Positions 8,242 through 17,405 of a DNA stretch of 64,000 nt are shown piece after piece. Every line of letters starts with the position of its first letter. Positions within the stretch are counted from its first letter, which is position 1. This DNA is from Kitasatospora azatica KCTC 9699 (GTDB taxonomy: Bacteria > Actinomycetota > Actinomycetes > Streptomycetales > Streptomycetaceae), in the NCBI RefSeq assembly GCF_000744785.1, contig NZ_JQMO01000003.1, positions 682,001 through 746,000 of the forward strand, given 5' to 3'. A program made the translations under genes and the position numbers. Under the pieces are notes generated by a model. That model was not told the DNA's origin and did not search any database. It saw only the letters and a list, made by a program, of their open reading frames with translations.

Positions 8242-9639
8242 CTACGGCCTGGTCATCCGCAGCACGTCGAGGGCCTCGTCCAGCTGGGTCTCCGTCAGCA
8301 GACCGCGTGCCACATACCCGCGTTCCAGCACCACCTGACGGATCGTCTTCGACTCGGCGAGCGACTGCTTGGCTACCTTGGCCGCCTCCTCGTAGCCGAT
8401 GTAGCGGTTGAGCGGAGTGACGATGGAGGGCGAGGACTCGGCGTACTCGCGGGCCCGCTCGACGTTGGCGGTGATGCCGTCCACCGTGCGGTCGGCGAGC
8501 AGGCGGCTCGCGTTGGCCAGCAGCCGCACCGACTCCAGCAGGTTGCGGGCGATCACCGGGAGCATCACGTTGAGCTCGAAGCTGCCGCTCGCCCCGGCCA
8601 TCGCCACGGTCGCGTCATTGCCCACCACCTGGGCCGCGACCATCGCCACCACCTCGGGGATCACCGGGTTGACCTTGCCCGGCATGATCGAGGAGCCCGG
8701 CTGCAGATCGGGCAGGTTGATCTCGCCCAGGCCGGTGCGCGGGCCGGAGGACATCCAGCGCAGATCGTTGACGATCTTGGTCAGCCCGACCGCGACGGTG
8801 CGCAGCTGCCCGCTCAGCTCCACCAGCGCGTCCCGCGCGCCCTGAGCCTCGAAGTGGTTGCGCGCCTCGGTCAGCGGCAGGCCGGTGGCGCGGGCCAACT
8901 CGGCGATCACGGCGGCGGAGAAGCCCGGCGGGGTGTTGATGCCGGTGCCGACGGCCGTGCCGCCCAGCGGCAGCTCGGCCACCCGGGGCAGCGTGGCGCG
9001 CAGTCGCTCCTGGCCGTACCGGACCTGGGCCGCATAGCCGCCGAACTCCTGGCCGAGGGTGACCGGGGTGGCGTCCATCAGGTGCGTGCGGCCGGCCTTG
9101 ACCACGGTGGCGAAGGCCTCGGCCTTGGCCTCCAGCGCGGTCGCCAACTGGTCCAGGGCCGGCAGCAGGTCCTCGGTGACGGCGGCCGTGGCGGCGATGT
9201 GGATCGAGGACGGGAACACGTCGTTGGACGACTGACTGGCGTTGACCTGGTCGTTCGGGTGCACCGGGCGGCCCAGCCGGTCGCCCGCCAAGGTGGCGAC
9301 CACCTCGTTGGTGTTCATGTTGGAGGAGGTGCCGGAGCCGGTCTGGAAGACGTCCACCGGGAACTGCTCGTCCCACCGCCCCTCGGCCACCTCGGCGGCG
9401 GCCTGCTGGATCGCCTCGGCCACCTCCTGGTCCAGGATGCCCAGCTCGGCGTTGACCTTGGCCGCCGCCCCCTTGATCCGGGCCAGCGCCGCGATATGGG
9501 CACGGCCCAGCGGTTGCCCGGAGACCGGGAAGTTCTGCACCGCGCGCTGGGTCTGGGCCTGCCACTTCGCGGCGGCCGGGACGAGCACCTCGCCCATCGA
9601 ATCGTGCTCGACGCGGTACTCGTTCTGCTGTGGGCTCAT
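8242..9639 (-). CDS. fumC: Class II fumarate hydratase
   Basis: Reversible hydration of fumarate to L-malate in the TCA cycle, a homotetramer of the fumarase/aspartase superfamily. The 465-residue protein has all three conserved regions: [14 protein letters not shown] (about 100-113), [19 protein letters not shown] with the catalytic His186, and the superfamily signature [11 protein letters not shown] around Ser316-317. The start [16 protein letters not shown] is at 9639 with GGAGG and GGAGT in the upstream bases. The class II iron-free enzyme is oxygen stable. It is monocistronic-looking, with the VOC gene upstream on the same strand across a 55-base gap. Confidence 0.97.
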   Translation of the reverse strand: MSPQQNEYRVEHDSMGEVLVPAAAKWQAQTQRAVQNFPVSGQPLGRAHIAALARIKGAAAKVNAELGILDQEVAEAIQQAAAEVAEGRWDEQFPVDVFQTGSGTSSNMNTNEVVATLAGDRLGRPVHPNDQVNASQSSNDVFPSSIHIAATAAVTEDLLPALDQLATALEAKAEAFATVVKAGRTHLMDATPVTLGQEFGGYAAQVRYGQERLRATLPRVAELPLGGTAVGTGINTPPGFSAAVIAELARATGLPLTEARNHFEAQGARDALVELSGQLRTVAVGLTKIVNDLRWMSSGPRTGLGEINLPDLQPGSSIMPGKVNPVIPEVVAMVAAQVVGNDATVAMAGASGSFELNVMLPVIARNLLESVRLLANASRLLADRTVDGITANVERAREYAESSPSIVTPLNRYIGYEEAAKVAKQSLAESKTIRQVVLERGYVARGLLTETQLDEALDVLRMTRP

Positions 9640-9694
9640 CGGGACTCCACCTCCATGAGGCACAGCTCGCGGAGGTGGCCCGGGTATTTCCCGA

Positions 9695-10162
9695 CTACTG
9701 CTTTCGGGGTTCACCCCGGTAGGTCCCGAAGTACCAGCGGTTGCCCTCCGGGTCGAGTGCCGCGAAGTCACGCGAGCCGTAGTCGGTGGTGTACGGCGCG
9801 ATGATGATCTCCGCGCCGGCCGCCTTGGCCCGGTCGTGCAGCGCGTCGGGCTCGTCGGTGACCACGTAGGCGCCGAACGAGCCGGGCTTGAGCGGCCAGC
9901 GGTCCTCGTCCGTCTCGCGGACCGAGCCCAGCATCACGCCGCCGCCCTCCGGCCAGTCCAGCTGTGCGTGGTGCACCAGCTCGCCCTCGCCGTACACCAC
10001 GGTCTCCTCGAACCCGAACACCTCCACCAGGAACGTGATCAGCCCGCGCGCATCCCGGGCCCGCAGGCTGGGCCACACCTGCGGCGGGCGGCTCTGCTCG
10101 GTCTGCTCCTGCTGCTCCCCCTGGGTCTGCTGCTCCTGCTGGGTCTGCTGCTGCTCGGCCAT
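9695..10162 (-). CDS. VOC family protein with Gln/Glu-rich N-terminus
   Basis: 155 residues. Residues 1-24 are almost only Gln, Glu and Thr ([20 protein letters not shown]), a low-complexity tail not found in most relatives. A single glyoxalase-like domain follows, from [21 protein letters not shown] to [22 protein letters not shown], of the PhnB/YdeI-like subgroup. It probably binds a small molecule. The AraC-type regulator 117 bases upstream on the same strand is a recurrent partner of such proteins in Streptomyces, suggesting sensing or resistance. The gene ends 55 bases before fumC begins. Confidence 0.83.
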   Translation of the reverse strand: MAEQQQTQQEQQTQGEQQEQTEQSRPPQVWPSLRARDARGLITFLVEVFGFEETVVYGEGELVHHAQLDWPEGGGVMLGSVRETDEDRWPLKPGSFGAYVVTDEPDALHDRAKAAGAEIIIAPYTTDYGSRDFAALDPEGNRWYFGTYRGEPRKQ

Positions 10163-10279
10163 GGCGGCCGCACCTCCTCGCTGCTCAGCCGGGGCTCCGA
10201 CCGCCCCGGACAGTCCCAGCCTGCCCGCCGCCCCCTCCGACGGCTTGGACGTTTCGGAACCAGGGCCGCTCTTGTGGAT

Positions 10280-11146
10280 CTAGCCGGCGGTAGGGTCGCG
10301 CAGCGTGCTGCCCTCCTCGGCCAGCCAGCGGCTCGGCGGGCAGCCGGCCAGGGCGCGGAACTCCCGGGCCAGGTGGGCCTGGTCGAAGTAGCCGCAGTCG
10401 GCGGCGAGGTCCGCGAGCGGCATCGCGGTGGCACCGAGCAGGCGGCGGGCCCGGTCGAACCGGATCACCCGGGCGGCGGCCTTCGGGGCCAGCCCGATCT
10501 CGGTGCGGAACCGGGTGGCCAGGTGCCGCCCGCTCCAGCCGACCTCGGCGGCCAGCTCGGCCGCACCGGCCCGGCCGCCGGAGGCGAGCAGCAGCTGCCA
10601 GGCCCGCACCACCTCCGGTGGCGGCGCGGCCGCCTCGGCCGCCCGCTGCAGCAGCCACCGGTCCACGACGCGGAACCGGCTCGGCCAGTCCGGCGCCGCC
10701 CGCAGCCGCTCCTGCCCCTCGGCTGCCCAGCGACCCAGTACCTCCTCGGCCGGGTAGTCCGCACCGGCCAGCTCCCCGGCCGGCAGCCCGAGCAGGGTGC
10801 GGGCCCCGAGCGGGCTGAGCGCGACCTGCACGCCGGACTGACAGCCCCGATGGATGATCAGCGCGGGCGCGGTGTGCAGGCCGCCCAGCAGCGTCCGGTA
10901 CTCGCCGGGCCGCTGCGCCGGGTCGGGGTGCGCGGCGAGGGTGAGCGGCTCGTCCAGGGTGAGGATCAGCGTCAGGTAGGGCGAGGGCAGGCCCCGGTGC
11001 GTCATCGGCGGCACTCCGACCTGGCGGTAGCCGGAGTACCAGGCCGCGTACGGGCGCAGCGCGGGCGCGGGCCGGGCCTGCACGGCCTCGTCGACTACGG
11101 CGGTGGCGGCGCTGACAGGCCTGACCGTGCTGGTGGTGCTCACCAC
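10280..11146 (-). CDS. AraC-family transcriptional regulator
   Basis: 288 residues. The N-terminal part (about 25-150) resembles the cupin-like ligand domain of AraC regulators (SPYLTLILTLDEPL...LLGGLHTAPALI). The C-terminal double HTH is at about 190-280, with LAAEVGWSGRHLATRFRTEIGLAPKAAARVIRFDRAR and DLAADCGYFDQAHLAREFRALAGCPPSRW. Translation starts at GTG 11146 (two GTG codons in a row) behind CGGAG. It most likely controls the VOC gene downstream. It lies 16 bases after the uncharacterised gene 11163-11858, so the three may form one transcript. Confidence 0.92.
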   Translation of the reverse strand: MVSTTSTVRPVSAATAVVDEAVQARPAPALRPYAAWYSGYRQVGVPPMTHRGLPSPYLTLILTLDEPLTLAAHPDPAQRPGEYRTLLGGLHTAPALIIHRGCQSGVQVALSPLGARTLLGLPAGELAGADYPAEEVLGRWAAEGQERLRAAPDWPSRFRVVDRWLLQRAAEAAAPPPEVVRAWQLLLASGGRAGAAELAAEVGWSGRHLATRFRTEIGLAPKAAARVIRFDRARRLLGATAMPLADLAADCGYFDQAHLAREFRALAGCPPSRWLAEEGSTLRDPTAG

Positions 11147-11162
11147 TCCATTGTCTCCGTGG

Positions 11163-11858
11163 TCAGCCCGTGGGCAGGCGGTCCATCATCTCCTTGAACC
11201 GGGCCGACACCATCATCCGGGCGTCGTTTCCGTCCTTCAGGCGTGCGTTGAGGCTCTCGACCCCGCCGTCCCGATACCAGTACACGCTGGCGCCGAGCGG
11301 AGCCGCGTCTCCCGCCGCCAGCTCCAGGGACAGCTGGATCAGGTACGGGATGCCGCGCAGCGTGGCCGCCGTACGGATCGGCACCGCGCACAGGCCGTTC
11401 TGCGTCGGCAGCGTGACCAGCGCGCCATTGGGCAACGCGACGCCGCCCAGCGCGTGCTCCAGGGCGAGAACCTGACCGGCACCCGGCCAGCCCATCCCGT
11501 TGACCGCGTACAACGTGTCCCCGGTCACGCTCGGGAAGGTCTGCCGGTTGAGCCGGTCGGCCCGCAGGTTCGCCAGCGCCCAGTCCCAGAGTTCGGACCG
11601 CGCGACACCCCACTGGTCCGCCGAATGCTCCGGCACGATCAGGGCGTCGGCTCCCGCCTCCGCACACAGCACGACAACCAACTCGCCGTCGAACGGGCGG
11701 GCCACGGGATCGGCACCGAGCTCCGGACCGACAGCGACGATCAGCGGCCGCAGCCGCCGGCGAAGGTCAGCGACCTGGAGGCGCGCCAACGCCCGGCACG
11801 GACCGTGCGCACTGCACGAGGGCGTCGATATGTTCTTTCGGCGGCCGAACAGCGGCAC
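11163..11858 (-). CDS. Uncharacterised protein
   Basis: 231 residues, not recognised. No signal peptide; the N-terminus is basic (MPLFGRRKN) and a Cys-rich patch CSAHGPC lies at about 15-21. Most of the chain is alternating beta/alpha, with LVVVLCAEAGADALIVP, LWDWALANLRADRL and GALVTLPTQNGLCAVPI. The layout loosely recalls DUF1444-type proteins, but I would not assign it. It starts at a GTG with GAGGAG six bases upstream. It lies 16 bases before the AraC regulator on the same strand, so co-transcription is likely. Confidence 0.7.
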   Translation of the reverse strand: MPLFGRRKNISTPSCSAHGPCRALARLQVADLRRRLRPLIVAVGPELGADPVARPFDGELVVVLCAEAGADALIVPEHSADQWGVARSELWDWALANLRADRLNRQTFPSVTGDTLYAVNGMGWPGAGQVLALEHALGGVALPNGALVTLPTQNGLCAVPIRTAATLRGIPYLIQLSLELAAGDAAPLGASVYWYRDGGVESLNARLKDGNDARMMVSARFKEMMDRLPTG

Positions 11859-11968
11859 GGTGGCTCCTCGGGTGATCGACGGTGGTGGTTGATCGGCGCA
11901 GCCGCTTCGACTGACGCCACGTCATGGACGAGCCGACAGCATGCCACCTCGCGCTGACTCCCGTCCGT

Positions 11969-12790
11969 TCATTGCAGCACGTTGACGGCCCGGGCCACCA
12001 CCAACAACACCGTGAGCAGCGAGACCACCGACTGCAGCATCATGGTCAGCTTGGCCCAGAGCGACAGCGGCATGGTGTCGGTGGGACTGAAGGCGGTGGC
12101 ATTCGTGAAAGCCATGTAGAGGTAATCGAGGAAGCCGGGTTCCCAGTTCGGCGGTGCGATGCCGTCCTGCTGCATCTGCGGGAAGAGGAAGTCCGGGTAG
12201 TCCGCGGTCCCTTGGGCGCGGGCGGCCGGGCCGCCGCGGTCCCACTCCCAGTACCAGAGGGCGAAGGCGATCACATTGGTGGCCCAGACGGCGCCGGCGG
12301 TGCCGAGCAGGGTCAGGCCGCTGGGGCTGCCACCGCCGTGCAGCAGTTCGCGGACCAGCTTCACCGCCGACCAGCCGTTGGCCAGGCTGATCGCCCCGGC
12401 CAGCGAGAGGCTGAGCGAGCGCAGCAGGCGGGAACTCTTGTCGAGCCGGCGGTGCGGGTTCATCGCGGCCAGTGCGAGCAGCAGCGCGATTTCGAGGGCG
12501 GGCAGCATCCAGCGCGGGTGGATGCTGAGCCGGGCCGGCAGGAAGAACTGCAGCACGACCGCACAGAGGATCACGACGGTGACGGCCCAGCGCTGTTCGG
12601 CCTCGGTCTGGCTCTGCCAGACCGGCTTCGGAGGTTCGACAGCGCCGGGCTCCTCCCCCAACGTGGGATCGCCGGTCAGCAGTGACTCGATCCGGTCGAG
12701 CCGGTGGTGCAGCTGCTCGGTGAGCTCACGGGTGCTCGGGCCGGCGGGCGGCGGAACGGGGCCGGGAGACCCCGCGTTGTCTGCGGTCAT
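11969..12790 (-). CDS. Integral membrane protein with ion-channel-like C-terminal hairpin
   Basis: 273 residues. A Pro-rich cytoplasmic N-terminus with a short coiled segment (ELTEQLHHRLDRIESLL, about 22-38) precedes five hydrophobic segments at about 68-88, 93-110, 120-138, 152-175 and 245-270. Between the last two lies FLDYLYMAFTNATAFSPTDTMPLS, placed like the pore loop of two-TM potassium channels, but TVGYG is replaced by NATAFSPTD. It is therefore better called a pore-like membrane protein of unknown ion or function. ATG 12790 is used; a start three codons earlier is possible. No operon partner. Confidence 0.7.
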   Translation of the reverse strand: MTADNAGSPGPVPPPAGPSTRELTEQLHHRLDRIESLLTGDPTLGEEPGAVEPPKPVWQSQTEAEQRWAVTVVILCAVVLQFFLPARLSIHPRWMLPALEIALLLALAAMNPHRRLDKSSRLLRSLSLSLAGAISLANGWSAVKLVRELLHGGGSPSGLTLLGTAGAVWATNVIAFALWYWEWDRGGPAARAQGTADYPDFLFPQMQQDGIAPPNWEPGFLDYLYMAFTNATAFSPTDTMPLSLWAKLTMMLQSVVSLLTVLLVVARAVNVLQ

Positions 12791-12848
12791 GGCGCACATT
12801 CTGCTCGGCCCGGCACCCGCGACAGCACAGGCCGCCTGAGTGCGCGGT

Positions 12849-14711
12849 TCAGCGCAGCAGCTGGTCCAGGAAGGCGTTGCTGAAGACGGCGTGCGGGTCG
12901 AGGCGGGTGAGGGTGGCGACGGCCTCGTCCCAGCCGGGGCCGCCGCCGGCGCGGTGGCTGCCGGGGATGACGCGGGTGAGGACGTCGGGGTCGGCCCAGG
13001 TGGCGTCGGCGGTGTAGGCCCAGCCCTTGGACCATTCGACGCGGACGGCGGCCCGGGTGCCGTCGAAGGTGGCGAACAGGAACTGTTCGAGGTCGCGGCC
13101 GAAGCGGTGCAGGCCGGGGGTGTTGGGGAGGGTGAGGACGTCGAACCAGACGGCGACGTCCCACTCGGGGTGGTCGGGGCGGGCCCGGATGGCCGAGAGC
13201 AGCGGTGGGCGGGCACCGGGGACGCCGCTGGTCGTCGGGTCCTCCAGGCCGGTGACCCGGATCTCGACGGCGCCGTTGACCGGGTACTCGCCCCGGGACT
13301 GGTACTGCGTCAGCAGTTGCTGGTATCCGCTGGTGACCTGGTTGACCACCCACTGGATGTCGGAGCGGCGGGCCAGCACGGCGTAACCGTTGGCGGTGAC
13401 CCGCAGGGTGGTGGGACGGATGTACTGCAGCAGGGTGCGGGAGGGCCCCCACAGGTCGGAGTGCAGGCCGTCGGCGAGCAGGTGGGTGACCACGTCGAGG
13501 GTGAGCAGGTCGCGCAGCAGGGTGCCGGAGAGCAGCACGTCGGTGAGGTCGCCGGTCAGCCCGAGCTTGGTGATCAGCAGCTGGAGTTGGCCGAAGGTCG
13601 GGGCCAGACCCCAGGATCCGCCGATCAGTTGGCCGGCCAGGTTGGCGACCGGGGTGGGGATGTTGTCCGAGAAGGGGTAGTTGTACGGCCGGTCGACGGC
13701 GCGGGAGCCGAACGGCTGCCCGGGAGTGACGCTCCAGGACTTGAGCCAGGGGTAGTCGGTGAAGGCGTACCAGATCGCCTCGGCGCGGCCGGTCCGCTCC
13801 ACGAAGTCGGCGAACTGGCGGCCGGTGCCGGTGCCCTGGGGGGCGAAGAGCTCGTCGGCGGGGATGTCGACCCGGCTGAGGCAGCGCAGGTTCTGGTCGG
13901 CGCCGGCCCGCAGCACCGCCTCGGTGACGAAGGTGCGGCCGAGGTGGACGAGCAGGGCCGCGCAGTCCGGCTCGGCACGGTCGAAGGTGCGCAGCACGAA
14001 CTGACCGGCGGTGGCGTCCCAGACCACGGCCGTGAGTTCGGTGACCAGGTTGCTGACCGAGCCGTACCCGTGGCCGGGTGTGGCGGTCTCGCCGGTGGCA
14101 GGGATCGCGGTGCCGTGGCCGCCGATCGCGAGCACGCCGCCGAGCGTGACGTCGCCGGGAGCCGGGCAGTGGGTGAGGCCGAGGCCGCGCCCGGCCAGTC
14201 GGGCGAGTAGTTGTTCCATGCTCGCGCCGGCCTGGGCCCGGACGGCGGGCGCGGCGGCGCTGCCGGCCGCGCTGATCGCGGTGAGGTACCGGGTGGTGTC
14301 GAGCAGCAGCACGGCGCTGTCGGCCGGGGTGGCGTCGGCGACGGTGAGCGGGGCCCAGGTGTGCCGGAAGCCCTGGGCGCGCAGCCGCCAGCCCTGGGCC
14401 TGGGCCCAGTTGGCGAGGGTGACCACGTCCTGCGGGGTGCGCGGGGCGCAGGTCCAGAGCTGGTCGGCGTGCAGCTCGCCGGCCCAGTTCTCGAAGGTCT
14501 GCCGGTAGACCTCGATCCCGGCGGGGAAGGCGGGCGGGGCGGCGACGGCGGGGCCGACGGCGGCGGCCTGGGCGCTGTCGGGCGTGATGACGCCGCGCAG
14601 CAGCCAGGCGGCACCGCTCAGCGCGGCGGACCCCGCGATCAGCCGACGGCGCGTCAGACCGGCCGCCGACTCGTCCGACCTGGGCTCGTCTGACTTGAAG
14701 CCAGGTTCCAT
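12849..14711 (-). CDS. Secreted FAD-linked oxidase, class II cholesterol oxidase type
   Basis: 620-residue VAO/BCO2-type flavoenzyme. Class II cholesterol oxidases oxidise cholesterol to cholest-4-en-3-one and make H2O2, with FAD covalently bound to a His. Residues 20-50 form a Tat-like signal (TRRRLIAGSAALSGAAWLL, then an AQAA site). The FAD-binding domain follows, with GDVTLGGVLAIGGHGTAIPA, where His199 sits as the covalent histidine does in the Brevibacterium enzyme. The rest is the cholesterol-binding type domain ending DPHAVFSNAFLDQLLR. The ATG at 14711 is the only start placing the signal near the N-terminus. It is divergent from the epimerase gene. Another sterol or secondary alcohol as substrate is possible. 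Confidence 0.82.
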   Translation of the reverse strand: MEPGFKSDEPRSDESAAGLTRRRLIAGSAALSGAAWLLRGVITPDSAQAAAVGPAVAAPPAFPAGIEVYRQTFENWAGELHADQLWTCAPRTPQDVVTLANWAQAQGWRLRAQGFRHTWAPLTVADATPADSAVLLLDTTRYLTAISAAGSAAAPAVRAQAGASMEQLLARLAGRGLGLTHCPAPGDVTLGGVLAIGGHGTAIPATGETATPGHGYGSVSNLVTELTAVVWDATAGQFVLRTFDRAEPDCAALLVHLGRTFVTEAVLRAGADQNLRCLSRVDIPADELFAPQGTGTGRQFADFVERTGRAEAIWYAFTDYPWLKSWSVTPGQPFGSRAVDRPYNYPFSDNIPTPVANLAGQLIGGSWGLAPTFGQLQLLITKLGLTGDLTDVLLSGTLLRDLLTLDVVTHLLADGLHSDLWGPSRTLLQYIRPTTLRVTANGYAVLARRSDIQWVVNQVTSGYQQLLTQYQSRGEYPVNGAVEIRVTGLEDPTTSGVPGARPPLLSAIRARPDHPEWDVAVWFDVLTLPNTPGLHRFGRDLEQFLFATFDGTRAAVRVEWSKGWAYTADATWADPDVLTRVIPGSHRAGGGPGWDEAVATLTRLDPHAVFSNAFLDQLLR

Positions 14712-14842
14712 TGTGGGTCCCTCCCCGGGTGTGATCGAACTTCAGTGCACACTTTAGGGACGAGTAGCCCCGCCGTCCGGCGAGATCAACGATCATTCAG
14801 TAGTTCGAGTGAACCCATGACTGGCAGGGAACTTTTCCACTT

Positions 14843-14903
14843 CTGACGGAAGTCTGACGGCACCCCGCCGTGACACCCGTCCCGGCCGCCGCGCCGCTAG
14901 CGT
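14843..14903 (+). promoter_or_regulatory. Site A: OmpR-type direct repeat plus leaderless promoter
   Basis: CTGACGGAAGTCTGACGG (14843-14860) is a direct repeat of CTGACGG with an 11-bp period. TAGCGT (14898-14903) is seven bases before the ATG at 14911, so the transcript should start at the ATG. The repeat centre is about 60 bp before the start. Confidence 0.7.
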
Positions 14904-14910
14904 CGAGGGC

Positions 14911-16035
14911 ATGGAGATTCTGCTCACCGGCGGCGCCGGTTTCATCGGCTCCGCCGTCGCCGACCGCCTGGTGGCGAGCGGCCACCGGGTCCGGGTCCTG
15001 GACGCCCTGCTGCCGGCCGTGCACCCGGACGGGGCGGCGGGCGTCACGCTGCCGCCCGAGGTCGAGTTCGTGCACGGGGACGTGCGGGACGCCGCCACGG
15101 TCGAGCGGGCGCTGCGCGGGGTGGACGCGGTCTGTCACCAGGCGGCCATGGTCGGGCTCGGGCTCGATCTCGACGACGCGCCGCAGTACGTCAGTTGCAA
15201 CGAACTGGGGACCGCCGTGCTGCTCGCCGCGATGGCCAGGGGCGGGGTGCGGCAACTGGTGCTGGCCGGGTCGATGGTGGTCTACGGCGAGGGGCGGTAC
15301 GACTGCCCCGAGCACGGCGTGGTGGCGCCCGGGCCCCGGCTGGAGAGCGAGTTGGCGGCCGGGCGGTTCGAGCCGCCCTGCCCGTACTGCGGCACCGCGC
15401 TGCGGGCGGGGCTGACCACCGAGGACGCGCCGGCCGACCCGCGGAACGTCTACGCCTCGACCAAGTTGGCCCAGGAACACCTGGCCGCCGCCTGGGCCCG
15501 GGCCACCGGTGGCACGGTGACCAGCCTGCGCTACCACAACGTGTACGGCCCCCGGATGCCGCGCGACACCCCGTACGCGGGCGTCGCCTCGATCTTCCGC
15601 TCGGCGCTGGCCGCCGGGCGGCCGCCCAGGGTCTTCGAGGACGGCGGGCAGCGCCGCGACTTCGTCCATGTCGCCGATGTGGCGGCCGCCAACGAACTGG
15701 CGCTGGCCGCCCTGGCCACCCGCCCGCCGGGCAGCGCCCGCGCCTACAACACGGGCAGCGGGCAGGTCCACACGGTCGGCGAGTTGGCCGCCACGCTGGC
15801 GGCGGCCGGCGGCGGACCCGCGCCGGTGGTCACCGGGGAGTACCGGCTCGGAGACGTCCGGCACATCACCGCCGACTCCCACCGGCTGCGCACGGAGCTG
15901 GGCTGGCGCCCGGCGGTCGCCTTCGAGGCGGGGGTCGCCGAGTTCGCCGCCGCCCCGACCCGAGGAGCAGCCCCGACCCGAGGCGCAGCCACCCCGACCC
16001 GCGCAGCCGCTGCGCCGAGTTCCGACTTCCGGTGA
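14911..16035 (+). CDS. NAD-dependent epimerase/dehydratase (extended SDR)
   Basis: 374-residue nucleotide-sugar-type short-chain dehydrogenase. It starts with the Rossmann motif TGGAGFIGS (residues 6-14) and has catalytic Tyr-x-x-x-Lys in NVYASTKLAQEH with the upstream Ser in AGSMVVYGE. A CPYCG insert around residue 167 sits before the active site and may bind metal or be structural. The C-terminus (about 349-374) degenerates into Ala/Pro/Thr/Arg repeats (APTRGAAPTRGAATPTRA). It probably interconverts an NDP-hexose feeding the glycosyltransferases of this cluster. The leaderless start (TAGCGT seven bases upstream) and Site A place it under the local two-component system. The exact sugar is unknown. 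Confidence 0.9.
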   Translation: MEILLTGGAGFIGSAVADRLVASGHRVRVLDALLPAVHPDGAAGVTLPPEVEFVHGDVRDAATVERALRGVDAVCHQAAMVGLGLDLDDAPQYVSCNELGTAVLLAAMARGGVRQLVLAGSMVVYGEGRYDCPEHGVVAPGPRLESELAAGRFEPPCPYCGTALRAGLTTEDAPADPRNVYASTKLAQEHLAAAWARATGGTVTSLRYHNVYGPRMPRDTPYAGVASIFRSALAAGRPPRVFEDGGQRRDFVHVADVAAANELALAALATRPPGSARAYNTGSGQVHTVGELAATLAAAGGGPAPVVTGEYRLGDVRHITADSHRLRTELGWRPAVAFEAGVAEFAAAPTRGAAPTRGAATPTRAAAAPSSDFR

Positions 16036-16129
16036 AAACGGGCCTGCCGATCCGGCTGTCACCACGCGTAGCGGGAAGTCACTCCAGGTAAACCGGGCCG
16101 CACGCCCGGCCCGGCCCGGGGAGGCAGCC

Positions 16130-16786
16130 ATGGCAGTGGTGGTGTTCACCACGGACTTCAGTTCCCGGCACCAGTGGACAGCCGGTCGGACCAGCGCCTA
16201 TCCCAACATGGGCCCCACCAACCGGGCCGCCCACAAGCTGGACCACCTCAGCCGCGCCTACTGCCCCGGCGGTGTCTTCGCGGCCACCCGGCGACTGCAC
16301 GGCTCCGACCAGTGGAACTGCAACCTGCTGACCACCGAAGGCAGTCCGGAGGGCTTCCAGCTGCGCGCCGGCGACCTACTGACGGCCAGGATCGTGCTGC
16401 CCACCGCACTCGGCGCCTGGCCGGCCATCTGGACTTGGCGCGACGGCGGCAACGAGATCGACGTCTTCGAGTACCACCCGGACCATCCGGACCTGCTGGA
16501 GCTCAGCAACCACGTGCGGGGCGGGCACCGCTACTGGCACGGCGCCGCGGCCGGCGTCGCCCCGGGGGCCACGGTGGAGCTCGCGACCCGGTTCGGCGCG
16601 GACTCGGTGGACTGGTACGCCGGTGACCTGCCGATCTACCAGGACGGGCGGGGGGTCGGCGCGGACTGGCACGCCTATCTGATCGTCAACCTCTCGGTGG
16701 CGGACGGCACTTACCATCCCGCACCGTCGCACGACGGCCCGCCGCGGCTGAGCTGGAGCTGCCTGAGCCTGCAGGTCGAACGCTGA
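16130..16786 (+). CDS. GH16-like beta-glucanase family protein
   Basis: 218 residues with a concanavalin-like jelly roll. The segment GAWPAIWTWRDGGNEIDVFEYHP holds the GH16 catalytic pattern Glu-x-Asp-x-x-Glu (Glu109, Asp111, Glu114) after the family WPAIW stretch. The enzyme would cut beta-1,3/1,4-glucans or related polymers. No signal peptide is seen, which is odd for this family and suggests a cytosolic or non-classical role. ATG 16130 follows GGGGAGG (16119-16125). It lies 94 bases after the epimerase, so it could be transcribed with it, and is convergent with the exonuclease gene, leaving only 13 bases. Confidence 0.8.
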   Translation: MAVVVFTTDFSSRHQWTAGRTSAYPNMGPTNRAAHKLDHLSRAYCPGGVFAATRRLHGSDQWNCNLLTTEGSPEGFQLRAGDLLTARIVLPTALGAWPAIWTWRDGGNEIDVFEYHPDHPDLLELSNHVRGGHRYWHGAAAGVAPGATVELATRFGADSVDWYAGDLPIYQDGRGVGADWHAYLIVNLSVADGTYHPAPSHDGPPRLSWSCLSLQVER

Positions 16787-16799
16787 CCGTCGCCGACCA

Positions 16800-17360
16800 T
16801 CACCCGGCCATGGGCCAGTTCTCCTGTTCGGCCAGCCCGAGGACCAGGGCCGCGATGTTCCAGGCGTCGTCCTCGCCCCGGTGGTGGCGCCCCTCCAGCG
16901 GGAGGCCGGCCAGCTCCAGGGCCTGCGCCATGCCGGGGCGTCGGCGCAGCCCGTTGGCGGCGGCGAAGACCGCCTTGGCGTTGGTGTGCCGGGTGCCGAA
17001 CGGGTAGGCCGCGCCGGTCGCCTGGCACTGGCGGGCGAACTGCAGGCGGTCGTAGTCCCCCCAACTCGCCCAGGGGCGCTCCCAGCCCTGGTGTTCGACG
17101 GCCAGCAGCCGGCAGGCCTCGGCGAAGCCGAGGCCGCGGTCCACCTCCTGCTGGGTCAGCCCGGTCAGTTCGGTGCAGAACCTACTCACCGTGGAGCGCT
17201 TCGGGCGGACCAGGATCCGATGCTTCGCGACGCGCTGACGTGTCGTCAGATCGACGACGGTCAGGCCGATCTCGATGATCTCGTTGGCCGCGCCGGGCGG
17301 CACCGGGCCGTCCCAGCAGGTCGCCTCGACATCGACCACGTTCAGCAGTTCCGCACTCAT
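16800..17360 (-). CDS. DEDDh-type 3'-5' exonuclease family protein
   Basis: 186 residues of the RNase T/Eri1-like exonuclease fold. The first metal motif is VVDVEATCW (Asp10, Glu12), the second lies near SWGDYDRLQF, and the last motif is HHRGEDDAWNIAAL with His and Asp in DEDDh spacing. It should degrade nucleic acid 3' ends with two metal ions; whether RNA or DNA is unclear. Start ATG 17360. It sits 45 bases upstream of nothing else on its strand and is convergent with the GH16-like gene. Confidence 0.88.
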   Translation of the reverse strand: MSAELLNVVDVEATCWDGPVPPGAANEIIEIGLTVVDLTTRQRVAKHRILVRPKRSTVSRFCTELTGLTQQEVDRGLGFAEACRLLAVEHQGWERPWASWGDYDRLQFARQCQATGAAYPFGTRHTNAKAVFAAANGLRRRPGMAQALELAGLPLEGRHHRGEDDAWNIAALVLGLAEQENWPMAG

Positions 17361-17405
17361 GAGCGGGAATCCTGCTGGTGGGCAAGTAGATCAGGCAAGT
17401 CGTTT

